Shown: one piece after another, positions 20,679 through 28,324 of the stretch
Layout of the letters: each line of letters opens with the position of its first letter
Position numbering within the stretch: the stretch's first letter is position 1
Origin: Tabrizicola sp. TH137
GTDB lineage: Bacteria; Pseudomonadota; Alphaproteobacteria; Rhodobacterales; Rhodobacteraceae
NCBI RefSeq assembly: GCF_002855575.1
Contig: NZ_PKRQ01000002.1
Coordinates: 558,001-622,000 of the forward strand
Direction: 5' to 3'
Length of the DNA stretch: 64,000 nucleotides
The notes under the pieces: model-generated
The model's input: the letters and a program-made list of their open reading frames with translations, nothing else
The model's database searches: none
What the model was told of the DNA's origin: nothing
Position numbers and translations under genes: made by a program

Positions 20679-20804
20679 CGCGTCTCCTATCCGGCGTCCC
20701 TGCCGTCTTCAGTGCGCCGTCCTCTGGCAATCTATACGGATCGCCGCGAGAACTTGTTCAGGCAATGGTCCGCCAAGTTTTTCGACGAAAGTCGATTGCC
20801 GACC

Positions 20805-20818
20805 TTGATATGCATCAA
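20805..20818. promoter_or_regulatory. Predicted FNR/FnrL binding site upstream of hemA
   Basis: The sequence TTGATATGCATCAA is an exact match to the FNR consensus TTGAT-N4-ATCAA. It lies 127-140 bp upstream of the hemA start in the 184-bp gap, which has no convincing gene. FnrL control of hemA is known in Rhodobacter. The position suggests activation under low oxygen if the start of transcription is about 40 bp downstream of the box centre. Confidence 0.85.
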
Positions 20819-20862
20819 TTAGCGCCCGGTTTAAGGGCCGTTCCTCGGGCGTGATGCCGCAG

Positions 20863-21417
20863 TCATTCGGCGATGGCAACCGCACAATCCGTCGCGGCCT
20901 CCTGCTTGGCGGCGCAGGCGGCGATGGCCTCATCGGGCGACGGGCCGATGCCCCAGGCCCCCGTCGCGGCCGAAAGGGCCAGGGCAGCGCCTTGATTTGC
21001 CACGAAATCCTCGGTCGCGGAGGAAGAAAGCTGAAGCGGCCGCACCTCCCAGCCTTCGGGGCGGACCGTGGCGACGATGACGCATTCCGCCGCGCCGGTC
21101 TTCTTGGCGTTGCATTGCGAGAGTGCCACCGCGCTGGCCGCCTCGATCGTGTGGTGATTGGCCGCCGCCATCGTCGCCTCGGACATCAGCCCCTCTTCGG
21201 GGGAGATGGCGATGGCGGCATAATAGGGCTGATCCTTGGCCACCATGGCGAGCATCTTCGCCTGATCCTTCGGCAAGGCGCCTTCGGTGATCACCACTTC
21301 GGCCACCTTGGGCGGGTAGAGCATGGCCGCCGCGTCTTCTGCCGTTACGGTCTGCGCGGCAAGGGGCGCGGCGGAAAGGAGAAGGGCAAGGCAGGCGGCA
21401 GGGGCCGGGCGAAACAT
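20863..21417 (-). CDS. Exported protein of unknown function upstream of hemA
   Basis: A 184-residue protein with a signal peptide (MFRPAPAACLALLLSAAPLAAQ) and a soluble Ala-rich domain. Two cysteines that could pair, in LSQCNAKKTGAAECVIVA, are followed by others near the C-terminus (IAACAAKQEAATDCAVAIAE). I do not recognise a catalytic motif. The start at 21417 has a GGAGA site and begins the signal peptide; the track extends 7 codons further. It ends 184 bp before hemA on the same strand and is divergent from the M20 peptidase. Any functional link to haem is speculation. Confidence 0.75.
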   Translation of the reverse strand: MFRPAPAACLALLLSAAPLAAQTVTAEDAAAMLYPPKVAEVVITEGALPKDQAKMLAMVAKDQPYYAAIAISPEEGLMSEATMAAANHHTIEAASAVALSQCNAKKTGAAECVIVATVRPEGWEVRPLQLSSSATEDFVANQGAALALSAATGAWGIGPSPDEAIAACAAKQEAATDCAVAIAE

Positions 21418-21543
21418 GGCATCTGTCTCCGTGATCATGGTCGAACACTCGTCGGGGCGTTGTTCTAGCGCGGACGGGCGGGTCTGGACAGGGGCAGAAG
21501 TGCTGATAGGGTCGGCGCCGTATCACAAAGAGGAGACAGCCGC

Positions 21544-22917
21544 ATGAGCCTGGACGCCGTTCTGGCCCGCATCGACAAGGATCTGCCCGAAGCGCTGGAC
21601 CGGCTGATGGCGCTGTTGCGCATCCCCTCCATCTCCACCGATCCGGCCTACAGGGGCGATTGTGCGAAGGCGGCGGATTGGCTGGTGGAGGATCTGAAGT
21701 CGCTGGGCTTCGACGCCGCCAGCCGCCCCACACCGGGCCATCCGATGGTTGTGGCGCATGGCGGCGCGGGCGGGCGGCATCTGCTGTTCTACGGGCATTA
21801 CGATGTGCAACCCGTTGATCCGCTGGAGCTTTGGGCGCGCGATCCGTTCGATCCCGCGATCGAGGAGACGGCGAAGGGCAAGGTGATCCGGGCGCGCGGA
21901 TCGTCGGATGACAAGGGGCAGTTGATGACCTTCCTTGAGGCCTGCCGGGCCTGGAAGGCGGTGCATGGCTCCCTGCCCTGCAAGCTGACGATCTTTCTGG
22001 AGGGGGAGGAGGAATCGGGATCGCCCTCGCTGATCCCCTTCATGCAGGAGAATGCCGGGGAGCTGCGGGCGGACCTTGCGCTGATCTGCGACACGGGGCT
22101 GTTCGAGGATGCGGTGCCGGCGATCACCACCATGCTGCGGGGGCTGTGCAAGGCGGAATTCACGGTGCGGGCGGCATCGCGCGACCTGCATTCGGGGATG
22201 TATGGCGGGCTGGCGCGGAACCCGATCCATGTTCTGACGCGGCTTCTGTCCGGGCTGCATGATGCAGAGGGGCGCGTGCAAGTGCCCGGATTCTATGACG
22301 ATGTGGCCGAACTGCCGGATGCCTTGCGGCAGCAATGGCAGGCGCTGGCCTTTGACCATGCGAAATATCTGGGGGATGTGGGGCTGTCTCTGCCCGCGGG
22401 GGAAGTGGACCGCACACCGCTGGAGATGATCTGGTCGCGGCCCACGGCCGAGGTGAATGGCATCTGGGGCGGCTATACCGGCGCGGGGTTCAAGACGGTG
22501 CTGCCCTCGGAGGCCCATGCGAAGGTGAGCTTCCGTCTGGTGTCGCGGCAGGACCCGGAGAAGGTGTTGAAATCCTTCCGCAAATGGGCCGAGGCGCAGA
22601 TCCCCGCGGATTGCGAGATCATCTGGCATGACGGGATCGAAGGGTCACCCGCCAGCGTGATGGAGATCGGTGATCCGGCCTTCGAGGCGGCGCGGCAGGC
22701 CTTGACCGACGAATGGGGGCGCGCGGCGGCCTTTGTGGGGTCCGGCGGGTCGATCCCGATTGCGGGGTATTTCAAGACGGTCCTGGGGATGGATGCGATG
22801 CTGATCGGGTTCGGCCGGGATGACGATCAGATCCACAGCCCGAACGAGAAATACGACCTCGACTGTTTCCACAAGGGAATCCGGTCCTGGGCGCGGGTTC
22901 TGGCGAGGCTGGCATGA
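21544..22917 (+). CDS. M20-family metallopeptidase (dipeptidase/ArgE-DapE type)
   Basis: A 457-residue cytoplasmic zinc peptidase or deacylase. Metal-site motifs are in LLFYGHYDVQPVDP, SSDDKGQLMTF and EGEEESGSPSL (catalytic Glu). A lid/dimerisation domain in the middle begins RDLHSGMYGGLARNP. The C-terminal DDDQIHSPNEKYDL carries the last ligand. This combination is that of the M20 family close to carnosinase/DapE-like dipeptidases; the substrate is not fixed by sequence. An AGGAGA site precedes the ATG. The next gene overlaps by 4 nt. Confidence 0.93.
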   Translation: MSLDAVLARIDKDLPEALDRLMALLRIPSISTDPAYRGDCAKAADWLVEDLKSLGFDAASRPTPGHPMVVAHGGAGGRHLLFYGHYDVQPVDPLELWARDPFDPAIEETAKGKVIRARGSSDDKGQLMTFLEACRAWKAVHGSLPCKLTIFLEGEEESGSPSLIPFMQENAGELRADLALICDTGLFEDAVPAITTMLRGLCKAEFTVRAASRDLHSGMYGGLARNPIHVLTRLLSGLHDAEGRVQVPGFYDDVAELPDALRQQWQALAFDHAKYLGDVGLSLPAGEVDRTPLEMIWSRPTAEVNGIWGGYTGAGFKTVLPSEAHAKVSFRLVSRQDPEKVLKSFRKWAEAQIPADCEIIWHDGIEGSPASVMEIGDPAFEAARQALTDEWGRAAAFVGSGGSIPIAGYFKTVLGMDAMLIGFGRDDDQIHSPNEKYDLDCFHKGIRSWARVLARLA

Positions 22918-23357
22918 CTGTCGTGATCCGCGACGCGGGCCCGGCGGATGAGGCGGGTTGGCGCGGCCTTTGGGACCAATACCTTGATTTCTATGAGGTT
23001 GTTCTGGCCCCCGAGGTGACGGCGGCGACCTGGGCGCGGCTGATGGACCCGGCCAGCCCGGTGAAGGCGCGGCTGGCCTTCGATGGCGGGCAGATGGTGG
23101 GCTTTGCCATCCATCTGCACCACCCTTCGACCTGGGTTCTGGGCGAGGACTGCTATCTGGAGGACCTGTTCCTTGCGCCCGAGGCGCGGGGGAAGAAGAT
23201 CGGCAAGCGGCTGTTGAACGACCTGATAAAGCTGGCAAAGGCCAAGGGATGGCAGCGGCTCTATTGGCATACGGATGAGGAAAACGCGGTGGCGCGGCGG
23301 CTTTATGACCGGTTCGTCAAGGCGGATGGGCATGTGCGGTATCGCATGACGCTGTGA
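22914..23357 (+). CDS. GNAT-family N-acetyltransferase
   Basis: A 147-residue acetyltransferase with the acetyl-CoA motif in LEDLFLAPEARGKKIGKRLLND (V/L-x-P-x-x-R-G-x-x-I/G) and the C-terminal YWHTDEENAVARRLYDRF. It probably acetylates an amine, but the acceptor is unknown. The start overlaps the M20 stop (ATGA), so the two are translationally coupled. It may act on the product or substrate of the peptidase. The stretch of about 205 bp after it, up to the tRNA, holds no convincing gene. Confidence 0.92.
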   Translation: MTVVIRDAGPADEAGWRGLWDQYLDFYEVVLAPEVTAATWARLMDPASPVKARLAFDGGQMVGFAIHLHHPSTWVLGEDCYLEDLFLAPEARGKKIGKRLLNDLIKLAKAKGWQRLYWHTDEENAVARRLYDRFVKADGHVRYRMTL

Positions 23358-23411
23358 TCCGGCGCGCGGCGGGTTAATCCTTCGCCTTTTCGGATATTTG
23401 GCCGAAATCGG

Positions 23412-23455
23412 CTGTGCCGGATCCTGTGCCGTCTTCTGTGCCGCAAACTGTGGCC
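23412..23455. repeat. 12-bp tandem repeat, about 3.5 copies
   Basis: CTGTGCCG recurs at 23412, 23424 and 23436, with a degenerate CTGTGGCC at 23448, giving an exact period of 12 bp. It lies in the non-coding stretch between the GNAT gene and the tandem tRNA-Asp genes. Function unknown. Confidence 0.7.
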
Positions 23456-23563
23456 ACGCAGCGCACGCTGTCTTGGGGGTTAACCAAACCCGCGGCCCCA
23501 GCACGACTCAGGCCTGCGGGACTGTTGGCCTGCCCGGTCCGTTTCTCTGGCATCGTGGAGAAT

Positions 23564-23640
23564 TGGCGCGGTTGACGGGGCTCGAACCCGCGACCCCCGG
23601 CGTGACAGGCCGGTACTCTAACCGACTGAGCTACAACCGC
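23564..23640 (-). tRNA. tRNA-Asp (GTC), copy 2
   Basis: Read on the minus strand this is a 77-nt cloverleaf starting GCGGTTGTAGCTCAG with a 7-bp acceptor stem (GCGGTTG/CAACCGC), discriminator G and an encoded CCA. The anticodon loop is CTGTCAC, giving anticodon GTC. It is identical in body to the copy at 23668 and lies 27 nt downstream of it. Confidence 0.97.
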
Positions 23641-23667
23641 GCTGGTCACATTCGGGGAAGCGGGCGG

Positions 23668-23744
23668 TGGCGCGGTTGACGGGGCTCGAACCCGCGACCC
23701 CCGGCGTGACAGGCCGGTACTCTAACCGACTGAGCTACAACCGC
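23668..23744 (-). tRNA. tRNA-Asp (GTC), copy 1
   Basis: A 77-nt cloverleaf on the minus strand with encoded CCA, same sequence as the gene at 23564. The two are probably one transcript starting in the stretch before 23844. No integrase or att-like duplication is seen beside them. Confidence 0.97.
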
Positions 23745-23843
23745 GTGTCCACCGCCCGGCTTTCCGAACGTGTGGGGGTATTACGGAAGGGCGCGGGCGG
23801 CGTCAAGCGAGGATTGGGGAAATTTCCGGGGGAAGTTGGGCGG

Positions 23844-23996
23844 GCGAAATCTGACGCAGATTTCGCGGCGATTTTTGCACGCAAAAATCGGTTGGAAAGG
23901 TGGGGCGAGGGACATGCAGCCCGTAAAGCCGAAGCGCCCCGCCTAACAGGCGGAATTTGCGTCAAATTCCGCCGCGGTTTTTGCGTCAGAAACCGC
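23844..23996. repeat. Cluster of four perfect or near-perfect hairpins with GCGTC-type loops
   Basis: Four short inverted repeats in about 150 bp. H1: GCGAAATCT/AGATTTCGC at 23844-23866, loop GACGC. H2: arms CGATTTTTGC/GCAAAAATCG at 23869-23890. H3: GGCGGAATTT/AAATTCCGCC at 23949-23973, loop GCGTC. H4: GCGGTTTTT/AGAAACCGC at 23974-23996, loop GCGTC with one G-T pair. H1 read on the other strand also has loop GCGTC, so the H1-H2 pair is inverted relative to H3-H4, like a REP-type inverted doublet. It lies between the tRNA-Asp genes and the pirin stop. Confidence 0.85.
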
Positions 23997-24929
23997 CTAG
24001 GGCGCCGGAATGAATTCCGCGTCATCCCCCGGCGGCAGTCGAAAGCGGCCATGCGCCCAGTCGCCCGCGCGCCATGCCTCTTTCGCGGCCTCGATCCGTT
24101 CCTTGCTGGAGGCGACGAAGTTCCACCAGATATGGCGCGGGCCATCCATCGTGGCCCCGCCCAGAAGCATGATCCGCGCGCCGCTCTCACCGGCCCTGAC
24201 CGAAACCCGGTCGCCGGGGCGGAAGACCAGCATCTGGCCTGCCGGGAAGGTCTGGCCGCCCACTGTCACCTCGCCCGACAGGATATAGATGCCACGATCT
24301 TCGTGATCGTCGGGCAGCGGGATCGCCGCGCCGGCCGCCAGGGTGGCATCGGCATAGAAGACTTCGGAGGGCGTCTCTACCGGCACCTTCTCGCCCCAGG
24401 CATGGCCGAGGATGAGGCGGACCTGCTTCCCCTCGCCTTCCAGTTCCGGCAGGAGCGTGGCGGGGGCGTGGAGGAAGGCGGCAGGGTCATCCTCGTTCTT
24501 CTTGGGCAGGGCGAGCCAGGTTTGCAGGCCGAACATGGCATGGGGCTGTGCCCGCATCTCGCCATCGGTGCGTTCGGAATGGGTGATGCCATGGCCTGCC
24601 AGCATCAGGTTCACCGCGCCCGGTTCGATCCATTGATCGGTGCCGAGGCTGTCGCGGTGATGCATCCGGCCCTTGAGCAGATAGGTGACGGTGGCGAGGC
24701 CAATATGCGGGTGGGGGCGGACGTCGATCCCCTGCCCTGTCAGGAATTCCGCAGGACCCATCTGATCGAAGAAGATGAAGGGACCGACCATCTGCCGCTG
24801 TGCCGAAGGGAGCGCGCGGCGCACCTCGAACCCGCCAAGATCGCGGGCGCGGGGCACGATGACGGCCTCGATCGCATCGACGGCATCGCCGATGGGAATG
24901 GTGGGGTCGAGGGCGGGGTTCCAGCTCAT
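23997..24929 (-). CDS. Pirin-family protein
   Basis: A 310-residue bicupin of the pirin family. The metal-site motif is in DVRPHPHIGLATVTYLLKGRMHHRDSLG (read here as HPHIG and MHHRDSLG), with the conserved ERTDGEMRAQPHAMFGLQTW after it and the C-terminal RHIWWNFVASSKERIEAA. Some pirins are quercetin dioxygenases and others transcription cofactors; the role here is open. A GGAGG site precedes the ATG. The gene ends directly at the hairpin cluster. Confidence 0.94.
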   Translation of the reverse strand: MSWNPALDPTIPIGDAVDAIEAVIVPRARDLGGFEVRRALPSAQRQMVGPFIFFDQMGPAEFLTGQGIDVRPHPHIGLATVTYLLKGRMHHRDSLGTDQWIEPGAVNLMLAGHGITHSERTDGEMRAQPHAMFGLQTWLALPKKNEDDPAAFLHAPATLLPELEGEGKQVRLILGHAWGEKVPVETPSEVFYADATLAAGAAIPLPDDHEDRGIYILSGEVTVGGQTFPAGQMLVFRPGDRVSVRAGESGARIMLLGGATMDGPRHIWWNFVASSKERIEAAKEAWRAGDWAHGRFRLPPGDDAEFIPAP

Positions 24930-25024
24930 GGCGGCCTCCGGAGGTTGCTGGTCCCAAGGATAGGTGCTGTGCGCCGCTGCGTCATCCCTTGGGGGCGCGC
25001 GGGGTCTGTGCGGTGAGGCACAGG

Positions 25025-26332
25025 CTAGAGCCCGCGCTTGAGGATCGTGGCGAGCCGGTCGAGGAAGAGGACGGCGTTGTCTTCGGTGAAGACGAGGGGC
25101 GGCCGGATCTTGAGCGTATGGCCGAGCGGACCGGTGGCGGAAATGAGGATGCGCGCCTCGCGCAGGGCATTCACAAGGCGGGCGGCACGGTCGCGGTCGG
25201 GGCGGCCGTCGGTCACGATATCGGCGGCGAGGAACAGGCCGGCGGCGCGGATATCTCCAAGGGCCTCATGGTCGCGGGCGAGGCTTTCGAGCCCTGCGCG
25301 GAACATCGCGCCGGTGCGGGCGGCGTTCTGCAACAGCCCCTCATCCTCGATCACCGACAGCACGGCCATGGCGGTGGCGGCGGCGACGGCATTGCCGCCG
25401 AAAGTGTTGAAATAGCGCGCCTTGCTGCCGAATTCGGCAATCACCTCGGGGCGGATCACCAGACCGGCGACGGGGTAGCCATTGCCCATCGGCTTGCCCA
25501 GCGACACCATGTCGGGGATCACGCCGTGGCGGGCAAAGCCCCACATGGCCGCGCCGGTGCGGCCGAAGCCGGGCTGCACCTCATCGGCGAGAAAGAGGCC
25601 GCCCGCGGCGCGGATGGCGGCGGCGGCCGGGGCGAGGAAGCCGGGCGGATCGGTGAAAAGGCCGTCGGAGGAAAAGACCGTATCCACCATCAGCAGGGCG
25701 GGCCGGATGCCATGGCGGAGAAGATCGTCGATGGCCGCCTGCACATGGGCGGCGAAGAGGGCGGCGGGGTCGCCCTGCCGCGCATCGGGGGCGGGAATGG
25801 CGCGGACATGGGGGCCGAGCGGCACGCCGGGGCCGAGGGAGGGGGAACATTCGGCCACGCTGGCCGTGACGCCGTGATAGGCGTTGTGGGTGACGATGAC
25901 GCCCGTCCCGCCCGTCGCCGCGCGGGCGAGGCGGAGGGCGAGGTCATTCGCCTCGGACCCGGTGCAGGTGAACATGACATGCGACAGGGGCGCGGGGAAA
26001 TGCGCCAGCAGCCGTTCGGCATAGGCCAGCACGCCGTCATGCAGATAGCGGGTATGGGTGGCCAGCGTGGCGGCCTGTTCGGCCATGGCAGCCACCACGC
26101 GGGGATGGGCGTGGCCGACGCTTGCCACGTTGTTATAGGTGTCGAGATAGGCATTGCCTTCGGGATCGTAGAGCCAGACCCCCTGCCCCCGCACCAGATG
26201 GACCGGCGTTTCGTAGAAGAGCCGGTAGGCCGGGCCAAGGAGCCTCTGGCGGCGGTCCACCATCGCGGCCTCGACCGGGCCGAGCGCGCCCTGACCGGGG
26301 ATGAAGGCATTGGGCATGGGATCGCGGGTCAT
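25025..26332 (-). CDS. Class III PLP enzyme (aminotransferase or phospho-lyase)
   Basis: A 435-residue fold-type I enzyme of the class III aminotransferase family. The cofactor segment is LFLADEVQPGFGRTGAAMW and the PLP lysine is in VSLGKPMGNGYPVAG. The N-terminal part has the entry GVWLYDPEGNAYLDTYNNVASVGHAHP. The YNNVASVGHAHP pattern is shared with AGXT2L-type ethanolamine-phosphate and phosphohydroxylysine phospho-lyases. Its partner upstream is an APH-type kinase whose stop overlaps this start (ATGA). Together they look like a kinase/phospho-lyase pair, which is inference; ordinary transamination remains possible. Confidence 0.88.
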   Translation of the reverse strand: MTRDPMPNAFIPGQGALGPVEAAMVDRRQRLLGPAYRLFYETPVHLVRGQGVWLYDPEGNAYLDTYNNVASVGHAHPRVVAAMAEQAATLATHTRYLHDGVLAYAERLLAHFPAPLSHVMFTCTGSEANDLALRLARAATGGTGVIVTHNAYHGVTASVAECSPSLGPGVPLGPHVRAIPAPDARQGDPAALFAAHVQAAIDDLLRHGIRPALLMVDTVFSSDGLFTDPPGFLAPAAAAIRAAGGLFLADEVQPGFGRTGAAMWGFARHGVIPDMVSLGKPMGNGYPVAGLVIRPEVIAEFGSKARYFNTFGGNAVAAATAMAVLSVIEDEGLLQNAARTGAMFRAGLESLARDHEALGDIRAAGLFLAADIVTDGRPDRDRAARLVNALREARILISATGPLGHTLKIRPPLVFTEDNAVLFLDRLATILKRGL

Positions 26333-27333
26333 GGGCGGGCCTTGAGCTTGGGATGGGAGGCGAGCGCGGTCAGCCCCGCAGCGGCGGAGGGGAAGTTGCG
26401 CAGGATATAGGCGGCGTTCTCGGGGTAGCGGGCGGCGCGAAAGCTGGTGATGGCGAGGGTGGTCACCATGCGGGCGGCGACCATGACCGGCAGGAGCCTC
26501 GCCTCCTGATCGGTGAGCGGGTCGACGGCATGCCAGGCCTCGGCAAAGGCGGCGAGGCTGGCGGGGCCATCCTCCGGATCGATCTGATAGGCGGCGGCGA
26601 TGGCCAGATCGCAGAGGAGCGGCGTGCGCACCATGTCGCCGAAATCGAGGATGCCGGTGACGCGGTCGGGCGCGGCGGGATCGCCCAGAAGGTTGTGGGG
26701 GTTCAGGTCGCCATGAATGACCTGCCAGCGCAGGGCGGGCAGGACGGGGGTCACCTGCGCCTCGAAGGCATCAAGCGTGGCACTGGCGAGGTCGTGCAGC
26801 CAGGGATCGGTGATATGGGGCAGAAGCGGGCGCAGGCGCAGGGCATGCTTGATGTCCCATTGCAGGTCATGGTCGGCGGCGGGATCGGCAAAGCCGCGCA
26901 GGGCGCGGGCAAGCCGGGCGCCAAGGCCGGCCACAGCGGAGGCGCGGGCGCGATGGGCGGGCAGCACCGCCAGCGGCGCGCCCTCGACCCAGGTCAGCAG
27001 GCGGAGGAGTTCGCCCGAGGGCAGGACCACGTCATCCGCCCCGTCCCGCGTGGCGATGACGCGGGGGATGGGCAGGCCGGGATCGGCGGCGGCGGCATGG
27101 CGCAGGGCGCGGGATTGCATCCGCGTCATGGCATGGGGTTCGGCGCGGTTGGCGATCTTGACCACGAAACGGCCTTCCGGCGCGTCAAGCCGGTGGTTCA
27201 GATCGCGTTCCGAGGTGAGCGGGGTGAGCGGTCCGGTCAGCCCCCAATGGGTGGCGACGAGACCCGCCACGGCCTGCACCGCCAGCGCCGGGGGGCGGCT
27301 GTCGAGAAGCGGGCCAAGGGGGGTGTCGGACAT
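26329..27333 (-). CDS. APH-family small-molecule kinase
   Basis: A 334-residue aminoglycoside-phosphotransferase-fold kinase. The catalytic loop is WQVIHGDLNPHNLLGD, and the metal-binding Asp is in GILDFGDMVRTPLLCDLAI. The ATP-site lysine lies in GRFVVKIAN. This family includes homoserine, choline and hydroxylysine kinases. The overlap with the class III PLP gene suggests it phosphorylates a hydroxy-amine whose phosphate is then eliminated. I chose the ATG at 27333; an alternative in-frame ATG lies 12 codons upstream, with no clear ribosome site at either. tRNA-Val lies 64 bp upstream. Confidence 0.9.
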   Translation of the reverse strand: MSDTPLGPLLDSRPPALAVQAVAGLVATHWGLTGPLTPLTSERDLNHRLDAPEGRFVVKIANRAEPHAMTRMQSRALRHAAAADPGLPIPRVIATRDGADDVVLPSGELLRLLTWVEGAPLAVLPAHRARASAVAGLGARLARALRGFADPAADHDLQWDIKHALRLRPLLPHITDPWLHDLASATLDAFEAQVTPVLPALRWQVIHGDLNPHNLLGDPAAPDRVTGILDFGDMVRTPLLCDLAIAAAYQIDPEDGPASLAAFAEAWHAVDPLTDQEARLLPVMVAARMVTTLAITSFRAARYPENAAYILRNFPSAAAGLTALASHPKLKARP

Positions 27334-27396
27334 GGATCTGCCTGCGCGGAGTGGTGGCAGTATCATCCGGGCGGAGGGGAAAAGGGAAGAGGCGGC

Positions 27397-27472
27397 TGGT
27401 GGGTGGTGAGGGACTCGAACCCCCGACATTCTCGGTGTAAGCGAGACGCTCTACCAACTGAGCTAACCACCC
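27397..27472 (-). tRNA. tRNA-Val (TAC)
   Basis: A 76-nt cloverleaf on the minus strand beginning GGGTGGTTAGCTCAG, with acceptor pairs GGGTGGT/ACCACCC, discriminator A and encoded CCA. The anticodon loop CTTACAC gives anticodon TAC. Confidence 0.97.
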
Positions 27473-27547
27473 GCGCGGGCTGCGTTTAGCCCAAGGCACG
27501 GGCGGGCGGCAAGGGGAAAGGCGGGCTGGGACGGGGTGCCGAAAGCG

Positions 27548-27575
27548 AAAAGGCGCCGCAACAGCGACGCCTTTT
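27548..27575 (-). terminator. Terminator after tRNA-Val (CAC)
   Basis: Perfect inverted repeat AAAAGGCG (27548-27555) and CGCCTTTT (27568-27575) with a 12-nt loop, giving a T-run on the minus strand just after the tRNA at 27585. By symmetry it could act in both directions. Confidence 0.8.
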
Positions 27576-27584
27576 CAGGAAGAA

Positions 27585-27659
27585 TGGTGGGCGATAACGG
27601 ATTTGAACCGCTGACATCTTCGATGTGAACGAAGCGCTCTACCGCTGAGCTAATCGCCC
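27585..27659 (-). tRNA. tRNA-Val (CAC)
   Basis: A 75-nt cloverleaf on the minus strand beginning GGGCGATTAGCTCAG, with acceptor pairs GGGCGAT/ATCGCCC, discriminator A and encoded CCA. The loop TTCACAT gives anticodon CAC. It differs strongly from the other Val tRNA at 27397. Confidence 0.96.
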
Positions 27660-27672
27660 GATGGCGGGGTGT

Positions 27673-28179
27673 TTAGTCGTCTTCTCCTGCCTCCGCAAGG
27701 GCCTGTTTCGGGGCCTTGGGGGCATTTTTCTCGCCCGCGCCGCGCAGTTTCACCGTCATGGCGGAAGTCTTGCCTTCGCCTTTCTGCCGGGCGATCCGGG
27801 CGCGGCCGAAGGGCGGGAGGTTGAGCGACTCGCCCTTGGCCAGCGCCTCGCCAAGGGCGGCCAGCGTGGCTTCGACGATGTCCTTGACCTGGCCCTTCTT
27901 GCGCCCGTCAAGGGCGGCCACGACGCGGGCGACGAGGTCTTTCTTCTTGAGCTGCGGACCGGCGACCTTGGCGGCCTTCTCGATCACGGCGATATCGGCC
28001 TCGGGCGGGGCGGCGGCGGCGGGAACCGCCGGGACGGCGATCTTGGGCGCGCTGATCGCGGCCTTCGCAACCGACTTGGGGGCCGCTTTGGGGGCGGCCT
28101 TGGCAGCCGTCTTCGCCGCCTCGGCTTTGGGGGTGGCGGATTTGGGGGTGGTGGTCTTCTTGGCGGTACTGGTGGCCAT
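27673..28179 (-). CDS. HU-family DNA-binding protein with histone-H1-like tail
   Basis: A 168-residue protein in two parts. Residues 1-76 are a disordered Lys/Ala/Pro/Thr-rich tail resembling eukaryotic histone H1 tails. Residues 77-147 resemble HU: LKKKDLVARVVAALDGRKKG and VKDIVEATLAALGEALAKGESLNLPPFGRARI. The usual HU beta-arm with the RNPxTG DNA-intercalating tip is missing; the chain goes from RIARQKGEGKTSAM directly to MTVKLRG. A nucleoid role is likely, but the mode of binding should differ from HU. The start at 28179 opens the Lys-rich tail; the longer frame to 28335 is not protein-like. Confidence 0.82.
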   Translation of the reverse strand: MATSTAKKTTTPKSATPKAEAAKTAAKAAPKAAPKSVAKAAISAPKIAVPAVPAAAAPPEADIAVIEKAAKVAGPQLKKKDLVARVVAALDGRKKGQVKDIVEATLAALGEALAKGESLNLPPFGRARIARQKGEGKTSAMTVKLRGAGEKNAPKAPKQALAEAGEDD

Positions 28180-28281
28180 GAACGGAACTGCCCTGTTGCT
28201 GTGTGCGGCGCGGGTGGCCGGTGCGGGCAGGTTAGCCGGGTTGGCGCGGCAATGCCACCGTGACGATGGGGGCGGATGGAG

Positions 28282-28309
28282 AAAGGGCGGGCCTTGCGGC
28301 CCGCCCTTT
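28282..28309. terminator. Hairpin terminator after lon
   Basis: Perfect 12-bp stem AAAGGGCGGGCC (28282-28293) and GGCCCGCCCTTT (28298-28309), loop TTGC, with Ts at the end in the minus direction. It lies between lon and the HU-like gene and follows a second hairpin at 28325. Confidence 0.8.
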
Positions 28310-28324
28310 ACAGCTTTGGTGGGT

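Noticed and set aside
20709-20933. 74-codon minus frame upstream of hemA
   Set aside because: It covers the FNR box and the gap, overlaps the exported-protein gene and lacks a ribosome site; part of it looks protein-like but codons are less GC-rich than in real genes here.
23844-23996. CRISPR array
   Set aside because: The hairpins have unequal arms and spacing, no identical repeats and no cas genes nearby.
23374-25016. Frames over the tRNA-Asp genes and the hairpin cluster
   Set aside because: They translate tRNA sequence (repeated LTGLEPATPGVTGRYSN-type peptide) and so are not genes.
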